Below are positions 47,801-59,463 of a DNA stretch of 64,000 nucleotides, piece by piece. Source of the stretch: Pochonia chlamydosporia 170 (Eukaryota; Ascomycota; Sordariomycetes; Hypocreales; Clavicipitaceae); contig NC_035790.1 of NCBI RefSeq assembly GCF_001653235.2, positions 5,580,001 through 5,644,000 of the forward strand. The letters run 5' to 3'. The first letter of the stretch is position 1, and each line of letters opens with the position of its first letter. The translations under genes and the position numbers were made by a program. Under the pieces are notes generated by a model. It saw only the letters and a program-made list of their open reading frames with translations. It was not told where the DNA came from and searched no databases.

Positions 47801-49001
47801 CTCGTCGAGGTACTGGACCATAACGCACCCCAGTAAGCAGGTAATTGTAGCCAAGCCAAACGGAGGCGGCGCACGCGCCCAACCTTGTTCAATGTTCAAA
47901 AGTTGGTACAGCCTATTTAACACAGCAAGCCTTCCTCCACTCTCGCGCAGGCATAGGGCACTCCCGTAATCTTCGTTTCAATATCAACTCGGCGTGCGGC
48001 GGCTGTTTGGCTACCTAGGTTGTCTAGACAAAAAGCCCCAATATAAAAATGCCCAATGATGTTCCCAAGGACAGGCCGGTGAAACCAATAAAAGAATGCC
48101 CATTGAATCTAGGCTGAATGCCGTTTGCGCAAACTGCTTGTAGATCGGCGGATGGACAGGATAACCTTCCCTGGGCAGATGCCAAAGTATGTATGTCGGC
48201 GTTTTGGTCTCTCCGCAGTCAGCGACCGCCGCTACCGCTTCTGGGCTGGAGCTGGGGCCGGGGAACTTTCGAATGAGGGGCATTGCCACACAAACATTGT
48301 GCACAGACAACAACCTAGATTTAGAAGATGTTACTCACTGTCAGTTGGCTGCTCCTCTCCTTCTAGAAACATTGAGCTGTCCGTGTATGTGGTCTTTGCT
48401 CTGAGACATTCTGCTTACGGCGTCTCACTTGTCAGCCTGAGGCGATTCGTGATTCATCCGAGCTGAAGGAAGAAAGATGGCGTCCAAGCACAGATAGTAA
48501 GAGTCGCGAACATCCGATCGGATCACCGCCTCGCCGAAATGAGTTGGGATCTGTCAGCCAGTTCCTTCGTCAAGCAAGAACCAACGCCATCTTCTATTTT
48601 TGCCGACCAAATGGAACACCGAAAATAAATAGGAATAATCATAAGGCAATTTCAACCGTAAGAATGCAGAATAGTAATACGCCAGTCTATCTTGGAGTCC
48701 ATCCTTATCCTGCCCTCAATCCTTTTGATGTGTTCTGTTCTGGTATATGTCATGCCCTGCCAAGTACCCTTGTCTGGTCTTCCCCCGCTTTGTGCTTTCT
48801 CCAACAAACGACAGAAAAAAAACCCTTGTCTTGAATTATGTACAATTGAGAACTGGTCCTACGTCTACGCGATTGGTTCAACTCTTTGCAGAGCTGGTAA
48901 GGATTGCCACAGGGCATACGGAGTATTCATGATGCTCGTTACAGTTTCAGGGAAATAGATGCCCCGCCTCAAAACGTCGCTTCATTGTCGTGCATGTTCA
49001 T
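44825..49001. other. 4.2-kb ORF-poor interval upstream of ron1
   Basis: Lies between the ron1 start and the dac1 stop (both on the minus strand). Purine-rich on the + strand near ron1 (45000-45600), i.e. a CT-rich leader for ron1, then mixed CT/GT repeats (TCTGG/GTCTGG words at 45840-45900). A G-rich run is at 46860-46915 (GGGATGGGG type). No gene can be supported. A long 5' leader or a non-coding transcript is possible. Confidence 0.4.
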
Positions 49002-50764
49002 TCATTTCGTGGTGCTATTGTTCTTGTGCAAGAGACTGCCAAACTTCCAGACCTCGTCAAGCACGAGCTGCTTGGATCCAGATCCAGTGGCGGATTGCTC
49101 TTCGGAAAAGATGACGAGGTCTGCGTCAGCGCCAGCTTCCAAAGATCCCTTGATGCCCTGGAAACCAAGCATGGCGGCGGGAGTCGACGTCACGGCCCTG
49201 AGGGCCTGAGGAATGCCCGTGCCCGACCATTCTAGAAAGTTGTTGACGCATTCTAGCAACGTGATGGAACTGTGCCAAATTTGTTAGCATTTTGTGATGG
49301 CCAATAGTTTACAGTCTGATGCCCTGACGTGCATGCAGATGGCGAGATAGTTGCACGTCTGATATGAGCGGGGGAGCACAACTGTCTCACACACCCACGC
49401 ATGACATGATGGTTCTAGTGACAGGGGGATTTGAGTAAAAAAGGATTGACATCTCAAACGAACCTTCCAGCAATGGTGTCAGAATTCTCCAACAAAAGGG
49501 TAGATCCTTTCTTGACGATATTACACGTCTGATCGCCGTTGGTCCAAGGATAAGCTCCGTCCGGCAAACCGACAAGGTGCATAGCATCAGTGACGAGGAT
49601 GAAGCCATCGGGATGCGCATTAAAGGCAATCTTAATCGTCGTCGGGTGAAGGTGAATACCATCAGAAATGATGCCGAAGTAAGGGCGTGCCAAGTTCTCG
49701 GCCTTGCCCAGAACACCAAAGATGCCAGGGTTGCGGTGATGTAGTGGCCGCATAGCATTGAACAGGTGAGTGATCATGGTTGCGCCATGGCCAACCGCTT
49801 CCGACGCCTGTTCATACGTGGCTTCGGAGTGACCAACCGAGTATATGATGCCTCGCGAAGCGATTTCTGGAATGAGCTTCATCATCTGTCCGCGCTCCGG
49901 AGCAGCCGTGATCATCTTGACGGGAATGGTTTCACCCTCGCGCCGAGGTCGCAGGTTCTCTGCGCCATAGCAGGCCTCGATGTCAGCAAATGATTCCGCC
50001 TCAATCAGCACATCGACATTGTGAACTCCGTTCTTGGTAGGATTCAGGAATGGTCCTTCGCAGTGGGCGCCCAGGGATTCAGCGCCGTCCTGTGCGTCTC
50101 TATTCGCTCCTGAGGGTCCCAGGAATGGTAAGGCCTGCATCAAGAACAAAATCCGTGTTAGCAAAATATGTATTTTTAGACAAATTTTTTTTTTTCCTTT
50201 TGGAATTCTTTTTTTATGTTGTCTGTGATCATCACCGACCGACTTGAGGGCAGCGCCGCCTTGTGAACATGGCTGGAAATGCACCACTCGGTGCTGCTTC
50301 ATCGGCAGGGATCGAATAATGCACTCGGCGTAGTCACACTTGCAGAAAGCCATTCAGATTTTGACGGGAAACCAACCCACCTTTTGGTACAGCTCGGGCC
50401 GTTGACTGGTAATTGTTGGGATGTAAGATGTGACACCGGTCTGGACGAGCAGCTTGTTCACCTCGTTGACCTTTTTGCCGTATTGGGACATGTCGTCGAG
50501 TAGCGTCGAAAAGTTGAAGCCGAAAGCGCCGTTGAGCTGGCATTCAATCATGCCGGGCGAGATGATGCGGCCGCCGAGATCGATGGTCACATCGGGAAGG
50601 TTCAGCTCATCAAAGAAAGCTGCTTGACTGTTGATGATTTTGCCCGTTAATGAGCTGACCCAAAGATCTTCTGTGACCAGAGCATCGCCTTTGACCAAAC
50701 GGCAGTTGGTAAATTTGGTCAGGCCGTTCCTCGGCCGGGTCGGGGGAGATAGAGCGATAGGCAT
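49002..50764 (-). CDS. dac1: N-acetylglucosamine-6-phosphate deacetylase
   Basis: Exons 50764-50381, 50134-49464 and 49269-49002; introns 246 nt (phase 0) and 194 nt (phase 2, ATGCTAAC branch point); 440 residues. NagA-type amidohydrolase that removes acetate from GlcNAc-6-phosphate, between the kinase and the deaminase. Motifs: PGMIECQLNGAFGFNF near residue 80 (where many amidohydrolases have PGxIDxHxHG), LGAHCEGPFLNPTKNG (metal-binding Glu), IYSVGHSEATYEQ, MITHLFNAMRPLHHR, FGIISDGIHLHP (metal and substrate His), FILVTDAMHLVG (catalytic Asp), then TPAAMLGFQGIKGSL and GADADLVIF closing the beta-sandwich domain. Length is near the family norm (380-440). Both introns are three to four times longer than typical here. 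Head-to-head with nag3 across a 1.7-kb shared promoter region. Confidence 0.93.
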
Positions 50765-52482
50765 GGTGTTTTGTCGGAGAGCAGCTCCTTTGTGTACAAA
50801 TAGCTTCTACCCAAAGATTGCTTGCTGCCGATGCCCAGGATCGAGGCAAGGAAGGGTCTAGAGGTATGTTGTCGATGAGGTATGAGGTTGTGATTGATGG
50901 AAGGTAGTTCAGGGAAAACAAGGTTAGAAATGGTATTATTCAGTGATGTAAGAGTAGCTAGCAGTCAAGGTTTAGAATGCTCTTCCGTGGGTATCGTGGC
51001 TGCCATTCCACCGTCCATGGACTGATTGTAGAGCTAGTAGATACAAATATAATAATAAGAGTCGATCCATCGACCCGTCGCCTTCATTCATGGTTACCAG
51101 TCCAAGGTATTCCGCCCCCGCCGTTCCGATGGGGACACGCCCAGTCATCCAGACACGAGGGCGAGAACGATGCGGCGGCAGGCTCTCGTGGTAACGACAA
51201 AACACCAGACCATACACCATTCACAGAGCCGGGCTAGAAAAGGTAAAAAAAAAAAAAAATACCTGGCGGGTTCGCCATCATCATTGTCACGGTGCCATGC
51301 CATGGCCCACGGTTGGCTGCCGAGCGGGTCCATTGACAGGCGGCGACTGAGCGGAGATGCCGGGGAGGGAAAGGACTGAATGAGGTCAATGTCAGTTTCA
51401 GTAACGGTCTGGTTGCAACTGGACTCAGAGTGCCCTCAGAGTGCCATATCGAGCTCAAGCTGTGAAAATGCGGCTACATCATTGGGACAAACGGTTTGGT
51501 TGGAGAGGGCCGCTGGCGTCCCCCATCGTGGCAGTTGTGGAGCGAGAAGCACTGTAACGAACGGGTCGATGGCGTTGGAGGACCATGAGGGGGCGTCGGA
51601 GCCCACTGTGTTGAACGATCTGATCTCAAACAATCATCAGTCTTGCCCATGTAACGTTGACTTTTTGCTGGGCTGCTTGTCACTCAATGCTGGTGCTTGC
51701 CAACACACTCCAGCAACCCTGGCCAATCTCCAAACGAAAAGAAAGACAAGAAGCAAGGGAAGAAAAAAAATCTGACAACACCGTTGTCTCGTCGATCCAC
51801 GCCGTTGCCGCACCGCACCGCATGGAAGCCGCCGAGTCGCAGTCTCCAACCTGGTCCCTCTTCCCGGGTGAGGCTCCGAATGTGCTGGTGGAGAATCGGT
51901 GGAATTGGAAGCATCACTGAAGCCCGGACACCGGAGTATTTTCAAGCTTTGATGAGTGGGTGGAGGATCCAAGTGGGCCGCCCTGTTTGAAGGATCCCTG
52001 GTACCGGGTAGGTTGAAATCACAGACCAAGCAAGTCATCTAGAGAAGGCAGGCGGTTCAGACCAAATCAGAAGGAACACCCAGACAGCCAGCCATCTTAT
52101 CGCCTGCCCGCCAAGGCTGCCGACATTGACCCGACCCCAGACCCTGTGAACGCCAGACCAGACCTGAGACGGACCAGACATCTGGACTCGCACCCGACCA
52201 GAGCTAGAGGCGGCTTACCAACTGTTTGGCTACATGTCGGCCAACCCCCCTCAGTCAGATCCTCAGATGATACAGCTAGGACATCCAACGCCGCTCAATC
52301 TGCCGAGCACTTGCAACTAAGTAGTACTCACACGCGTGTCCTTGTCAACTCTTTTTCAACGTCGTTAAGCTTCACAAGCCTGTTCCCGCCGCTTCCAAGT
52401 GCCGACTATCCTGTAAACCGGACGGCTACTATCAAATGAGTGCAGCAAATTGAACCAAGCCGCCGTCCCCGTCCCATTCACA
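50765..52482. promoter_or_regulatory. Shared divergent promoter region, dac1 / nag3
   Basis: 1.7 kb between two head-to-head GlcNAc genes, so likely to carry common regulatory sites. A CCAAT box reads at 51723-51727 and A-tracts at about 51247-51260 and 51764-51771. No ORF is supported. I do not know the RON1 motif well enough to mark it. Confidence 0.45.
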
Positions 52483-55400
52483 ATGGCTGCTACCAACTCC
52501 AACTCCAAGAAACCAAACTCCAACTCGAGCTCAGATGGGAGCGACTTGGACCCACTATGGCAGAATCTCGACTGGTATGTTTAGACATTTCTCTTCTGCT
52601 CCGCTCTGTTCTGTTCTGTGGAAAGAGACTGAATATCTTTTCGTCGCTGCCTCGACTTGTTGAGTGATATGATGGCTAACGCTCGTATGCAGGGCTATTG
52701 GGCAGATGCTGATTATGGGCTGGGATGGCACAGAAGTTACCCCTCAGATTAAAAGTCTTATCGAAGATCACCATCTTGGCTCAATCATTCTTACGGCCAA
52801 GAACCTGAAAAGTTCGTTTGCCCTAAAAGTTCTCCATTTGTCTCATACCATTTTGCGGCCCTCAAGTTTCACTCTTGGTGCTGGTCAAAGAGTCTTCCTG
52901 GCTGCCTGAAACTACAACATGTTCCCTCCGTTTGCACGTGTCAATGGACAATTATACAGGACTACAGGAAATACTGACCCGGATGATTAGATGCCCAAGA
53001 GACTGCCAAACTTGTCCAGGAGTTACAAACGATAGCCAAAAACGCTGGCCACCCGCATCCGCTACTCATCGCCGTGGATCAGGAAAATGGAGGTGTAAAC
53101 AGCCTGTTCGATGAAGACTATGTTTGCCAATTCCCAAGTGCCATGGGCATTGCTGCTACTGGCCGCATCGAGTTGGCGTACGAAACATCCAAGGCTACGG
53201 CTACGGAAATCTCCGCCTGTGGTGTTAATCTCATGCTCGGCCCCGTCTTGGATGTTCTTAATAATGCCAGATACCAACCGCTCGGCGTTCGATCAACTGG
53301 AGATGACCCCCAGGAAGCCTCCCAGTATGGTCTTGCCTCACTCAACGGTGTTCGAGATGCTGGTATTGCGGCAGCCGGAAAGCATTTCCCCTCGTACGGC
53401 AACTTGGATTTCCAAGGCTCCAACCTCGATGTCCCTATCATCACACAAACATTAGAAGAGCTCAGTCTTAGTGCACTGGTTCCATTTCGCAATGCCATTG
53501 CGTCTGGTAAACTGGATGCCATGTTTGTTGGTGGCTGTGGTATCTCAAACCCATCCATGAATGTTGGCCATGCTTGTCTTTCAGACCAAGTTGTTGATGA
53601 TTTGCTTCGTAATGAGCTGGGCTTCAAGGGAGTGGCTATTTCCGAATGTCTAGAAATGGAGGCTCTGAGTCACGATCTGGGCGTCCAGAACGGCGTTGTC
53701 ATGGCAGTCGAAGCCGGCTGCGATCTCGTCCTTCTCTGCCGTGCATACGATGTCCAACTCGAAGCTATCAAAGGTCTAAGACTGGGTTACGAAAACGGCA
53801 TTATTACCAAAGATCGCATCTTTACATCCATCAGACGAATCCTCCACCTCAAATCGACCTGTACCTCATGGGCAAAGGCTCTCAACCCTCCGGGTATCTC
53901 ACTTCTCTCTCAGCTGCATCCATCCCACTTGTCGCTGTCACGCCAGGCTTATGACGAATCCATCACTGTCATTCGGGACAAAGAGAAGATGCTGCCCCTT
54001 TCTAACTCTATGCACCCTGGCGAGGAGCTTCTGCTGCTCACACCTCTGGTTAAACCGCTGCCTGCTTCAGCCATGACCAAAAGCCTGCTGGAATCAAAGA
54101 AGAACTGGTCGCAAGCACCAACACACCACGATTCCTGGGCTCACAGAGATCGCGAACGAAGTGCTATAATGAGCGGAGAAGGCGTATTCCGAGAGTTTGG
54201 CAAGAACCTTGCAAGATACCGCAATGAAAAGCTTCTTCACACGAGTTATACAGCAAATGGTGTGAGACCAGGTAAGCATCCAACCTTTGCAAACATCTTC
54301 TAAGAGCTATCAACTTATTTCTGACCTGGGGTTCAGTCCATGAAAACCTTATAGCCAGAGCATCTTGCATCATCATCGTTACAGCGGATGCGAACCGAAA
54401 CATGTACCAAGCAGGTTTTACCAAGCATGTGGACATGATGTGCTCCATGCACCGCAGTAGGGGAAACAAGAAGCAGCTGATTGTGGTCGCTGTGAGCTCT
54501 CCCTACGACTTCGCCATGGACAAGTCGATCGGAACGTACATTTGCACTTTTGACTTTACGGAAAATGCCATGTCTGCCTTGGTGCGCGTTCTGGTTGGTG
54601 AGATTAACCCCATCGGCAGTATGCCCGGGACTCTACGCAAGAGCAAAAAGGTCCTCAAGTCCAGACAACACTGGCTTGTCGAAGAATATGACCGCTCTCG
54701 CGATTACGGCGGCTTGGACGATTTGGTCAAAGCGGTTCACAGAGCTAGCGCCCCCGATCTTCATTTCCTCAGGTCGACGCGGGCAGCTTCCTTTGAACTA
54801 CACAACCCCAACATCAAGGAGTCTCACTTTGTAGTGAGAAATAGTAGTACAAATGCTCTTTATGGGTTTGTCGCTACATACTTTATTGGCGGTGTTGGTA
54901 TCATTGGTGCTCTACTTGTCGACCCTGGTAAGCGCAATGTCTCAATTGGGCGATCTCTTCATCGACGGGCCCTGAAAAGCCTCAGCCAGCAGCGTGGTCT
55001 TAAGAAGGTCCAAGTCGGCATGTCATTTCCTGGTGTATTCCTGGGCATTCCTTTGGATATCGAGGTAAATACCGTCAAAGAATGGTTCAGTAACAGCGGA
55101 TGGGACACCCAATTTCCTCGACGATTGACAAATATGATTATAAACGACCTCACAAATTGGCTGGCTCCCGAGGGGCTCTTGCAAAGCATTCAGAGGGCCA
55201 ACATCAGCTTTGATTTGATACATGGTCTCGAAAACGCAGAAAGTGTACTACATCACGTTCGTGCAAATGCTAATCCAGAGGTGCTCGAGCTCTATACCTA
55301 TGCCCTGTCGGAGAACAAAGCCTGTGGCATTGTCAGAGCAAAGGACCCGTCTGGTAACCTTGTCGGTACGGTCATTATTTGCCGACAAGGCAGTCCATTG

Positions 55401-55707
55401 GTGACATATATTCCCCCCTTGCTGTCTGAGCGTGGGGATATCGGTGGTATAATTGCCCCAATTGTGCCCTCAACACCACAAACGACACTCATCCTGCAGG
55501 GCTTGGCGCTCATGGGCGTTCGCCAAAGCAAGAGCCACAAAGCATCTAAGGCAGTGTTGAGTTGGGTAAGTTCTCCAAGTTAAACAAAGGGCGCCGACAA
55601 CTTCTGACAAAGTGTAGGTTGTGGATGATGCGTATGAACCGCTGGTCGCAATGGGCTTTGATATCCTTCAGGCATTCGAAGAAATTACAAACTCTCCAGA
55701 AGTGTAG
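52483..55707 (+). CDS. nag3: GH3 beta-N-acetylglucosaminidase with acetyltransferase-like tail
   Basis: Exons 52483-52574, 52693-52811, 52991-54271, 54337-55565 and 55618-55707; introns 118, 179, 65 and 52 nt; 936 residues. N-terminal GH3 TIM barrel (about 30-400): GQMLIMGWDG, LIAVDQENGGVN, VNLMLGPVLDVL, GKHFPSYGNLDFQGS and GFKGVAISECLEMEAL. A second half (SLSRQAYDESITVIRD) resembles the GH3 alpha/beta sandwich. The last 280 residues hold GNAT-like blocks (IGALLVDPGKRNVSIGRSL near residue 640). No signal peptide is present, so it should act in the cytosol on imported GlcNAc oligomers. Compared with bacterial NagZ (GHG, then DSH; nucleophile Asp in SD), the His of the Asp-His dyad is Tyr206 and the nucleophile position reads Glu289. 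From memory, related fungal Nag3 proteins share this. Position in the cluster and two-domain layout match nag3. Confidence 0.9.
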
Positions 55708-56797
55708 GCAACAACACCTGCAGTGTACTCTTATTTAAGCAATACTAACCAGCGTATAGATGCCAGGCGTAACGTGCAATGGAAGAGGCTTATATACTGC
55801 GGGATGGATTGGATGTATATGATATATTTTGAGGGAGACACATGTTTGCCAGATCTTGGTTTGTGAGTTGGAAGCCTTACGGGGTGTATTGCGATATCTT
55901 GATGTTTGTATACGATGGGTCTGTTGTGCTTGCAGACAAATACCGTTGCTTGAAATGAGGGACATTGTATGGCGAGCTTGGATGGATTTCCTGCAAGTTT
56001 ATGCTTTTATTGATATCACTGCCTGTAAACACAGGCGTCGTTGTCCTTATCCTGGTCACTCCCAATATGTTAGTGTGTAGTCAACAACGGAACACTGCAA
56101 TGCAGATTTTTGTTAGAACGATGTCCCAATTAGCCTATGAAGCACCGGCACGAGTTAAAAAATGACACCTACGATGAGAGATATGGTCTTGCAAGCTTTG
56201 CAATCAAATTATCTCTGTACCGAGGTAGTTGACGAGACCAAACATTCACTAGATCAACTGTAGGGTACCTCAGATAGCTGGGCGATAAGCAGCGGTGACG
56301 TATCATCCAGGAACGATAACGCTTAAATATCGGCAAAATACCACTTCCGGCGTCGGCGAAAAAAAGTCCCGGAGACTTGCTCTCAATTGGTTGAATTTTT
56401 GCAGACTGGAGCAGACGGGATCGAATGTGTGGCCAAGAAGGAAGGAGGTACGTACCCAAGTCCAGCTGTGGGAGAACTGGATGTCTCTGCCAAAAGATGG
56501 TTATGCCGCTGTGCACTTGCGCTCGTGGTCAGTCCCCTCGCTTTCGCGGTCACGCAGTAAATTTGCTCCCTCCCATGAACCACACCCTCCTCAGCCCTTA
56601 ACTTCCGATTCTATGACATTGATATCGCTCCTTGCCGCAAATCAGACGTTACTTTCAAGTTTAATCAGCCAAATAGCTCTACACACCGGCTCACGGCCAC
56701 AGTGTTGTGCCTTGCATCGCGCACCAGGCCAGCCTCAGCTGGTGGCATCATCGACGAAGCCGTCGACACCCTCACACAACCCGATTAGCCGCCCGTC
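55708..56797. other. Intergenic region, nag3 / rxt2
   Basis: 1.1 kb between codirectional genes. The first part (55740-56100) is AT-rich and likely the nag3 3' end; the last 400 nt are the rxt2 promoter side. No supported gene. Confidence 0.4.
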
Positions 56798-58353
56798 ATG
56801 GCAACGCAACAGATCCTGTTTGCGGAGACGATTGCCGGCATGAAGAAGGCTTTTAAGAGGAAAGCTTATGGTGAGAACTTCTCGGACACGGTTCTTTCGT
56901 GCACCCGAACCATTGGCTGACCAAAAATCTGCTACAGAGTCTGATTCCGATTCTGAAGTTGAGAGCTTCACCAACCGAGGACACAAGCTTCAAAAAAGAG
57001 CACGATTTGCACACAAAGGGCAATTGGCGCCGACTGCCGGCCCAAGTGCGTATAAAGAGGTATGAACTCTTTTGTCGGGTTGAAATGCGTCCTGCGACGT
57101 GCTAGTTCCTGACGACTTGTTCACTAGGCTGTCGACTACGCCGGCGTCCGACGAAATATTCTATATCGGAACCCACCTCTAGTGGACGACGAGGGTTATG
57201 AAATACTGAGCGACGACGACGATGACCGAGTAGAAGATGCTGAATTGGCCGCTGCCGAACTCAACCCATACTCCAACATTCTCCTGGATCGTGAGTGGGC
57301 TTCACAACTTTGAAGCTAGCATCGCAATTGACATTTTGAATAGATATTCTCGCACCTCTTACCGCGTCGACCGATCTACCACATCACCCGACACTCTCCA
57401 AACCTTTCACTTCGAAGACTCTCGATGAGCTCATCCATCAAAGCTGCACTCTAATGCGGAAAGAGAACCAATCATTGTGGGAGGTAAGGCATTTGTGGAC
57501 CTCGCTTTGTGGCGATGGTGTCTGGATGCCTTGCGAAACAATGGTAGGCTCGAACGACATTGATTTATACTCGGACGAGCATGTGGCTCGCTTCCTACAG
57601 ATTTTGTCCAATGGCGGAGGTAAAGGATCGCCTACAGTCGTCGTGAATGGGGAGTCGAACCCTCATATTACGAAGAATTCAATAGGTGTGACCCAGAACC
57701 AACTGCTGGATGGCACCAGTGCAGATGGTGATGTATCCATGGCGGATGCTGCCGGCGCTGGCGAAGAAGAAAAGGGCAAGGAAGTAACGAGCACCAAGGA
57801 ACCGACGGAGGAGAAAGCCATCGGTGGAGAGTCAAAACAAACAGATGACAAAGAAGGGAGTACCAATACCAATACAAATGGGAATGGTGATGCCCAAAGC
57901 AAAGAAAATGCAAAGGACGCAGGACAGCTAAGCAATGCACAAAAGGAGCAAGCTGGGCCGCTTCTCGCATCAGAAGCAGATGAGGCATCGTTTGTACACC
58001 CCATGTTTCTTCCGCCAGCTAGTGCCAAACCCGACAGGAACATGGGCATTCCGGAGAATGAAGCTGAGGATATTAGACGGCTACTGGCACTTTACGTGCA
58101 AAAACAAGAAGAGGTGACCAGAGGGGCAACCAGGCTACACCAGGGTCTGTTGCGGGCTGAGAGGCTCCGCAGCAATGTGCTGCATTGGGCCAAAGCAGAA
58201 GCACATTGTGGACCAAATAGGGACATGTCTGACGGCGAAGATTGGTACGATAAAGAGGAATGGGGGCTGACGGAAGATTTAAAGAAGGGCCAAGATGAGG
58301 AGGAGGAGGATACGACGACAACGGGGAAGAAGACCAGAAACCGTCGAACATAG
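56798..58353 (+). CDS. rxt2: Rxt2-type subunit of the Rpd3L histone deacetylase complex
   Basis: Exons 56798-56870, 56938-57059, 57128-57290 and 57344-58353; introns 67, 68 and 53 nt in phases 1, 0 and 1; 455 residues. The N-terminal RXT2_N-type region has a KKAFKRK basic patch, an acidic stretch SDSDSEVE, then TNRGHKLQKRARFAHKG, YAGVRRNILYRNPPLVDDEGY and an acidic DDDDDRVED run. A helical block follows (LDELIHQSCTLMRKENQSLW, HLWTSLCGDGVWMPCETM), also typical of fungal Rxt2. The middle (about 225-325) is a disordered E/K/T/N-rich linker with TNTNTNGNG. The C-terminus has a coiled-coil-like helix (IRRLLALYVQKQEEVTRGAT) and an acidic end. Nuclear; the complex removes acetyl groups at promoters. 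An apparent GTAAGG after SLWE is not used, since read-through keeps the conserved block. Confidence 0.85.
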
Positions 58354-59463
58354 CATTGATACCACAGCGTCGGCCATGCGGCAAGGTGCTTGACGATAGA
58401 TTAATGACATTTATGACCCATCAATCGATTGAAGTCTTACGATGCACTTGCCTGAGCCTCACAGTGGCTGGTGTTCCATCGGCATCAGCGTGCCCTTGCT
58501 TCAGTGCTACTTACAGTGACAGCCTCACAGAATTGACGAGGCACATGCTACACGAACCTCCCAATACCACGAAATGCGAATCGGTTCATCGATACTAACA
58601 CTTGTCCCGCAGATAGAGAGCCGTGTGAGGGAGGTCTCGGGAGAGCTAATGTGGTGATGGTAGGCCGTCAATGGCGGAGGTTGCCCACACCGCATCTCCA
58701 CATCGGAACGGACGTGGAGCTGCCGCAGGACAAATTCGGTGGGTATTGAAGCAAAAGAGTCAAAAGTTCAATGCGATTATAATGCCGGAGATTCCAGTGT
58801 GATCAATGTTGCTGGCAAGGGAATACACAGGGGCTTGCTCCGTAGTGGCCACGGATCGGTTTTGTTGAATGACAAGGGAGAAGACAGACATGAAATTAAA
58901 GCTGTAGAAAATGGCAGGCACTGTTGTGAAGAAGCTTGTGACAGTGGGGCTCCTCAACGAATTGAAGTCAATTGACATCAGCTAGGCAACAATTCAACGG
59001 CCCCGCATCGTTTTTACTGGAGCAGGCGGGACACGGGAGCCACTGAAGCGCTAGAATGAGCTCCCCCCAGATGCCAGCTTCGCCCCAGTCGTCGCTGCTC
59101 AATGCTCAATGACGCCAGTCGAGGTCCATACCGCCTACTTACGGCCTGGCCTTGGTCTGGTGCGCGTGAGCCTTGGCCGGATAAACATGGAAGGCAGAAC
59201 TCACGCCCAGCAAGCAAGGGCAACTGGACAAAATCGAGCACGTCTAAATGCTACGTAAACACCTTTTTAATTCTCGCAATTTCCTCACCACGCGTATTTT
59301 CTCTCCCTTTCCTATTCTCTTTCCCCACCCACTCGGTGCAGCCTGCCCCAAGAAGCTTTTACCAGCTCAATAGGCTATCGAGTGCCTTGCGTGCTTTTCC
59401 CAAGTTCGTGTTACAGGTGGTCTTTTGTGTTCGGTTTGCTACCAAGTCTCAAATCCGTGCACC
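58354..59463. other. Intergenic region, rxt2 / opi3
   Basis: 1.1 kb between codirectional genes. The last 250 nt are CT-rich, a probable opi3 leader. No supported gene. Confidence 0.4.
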
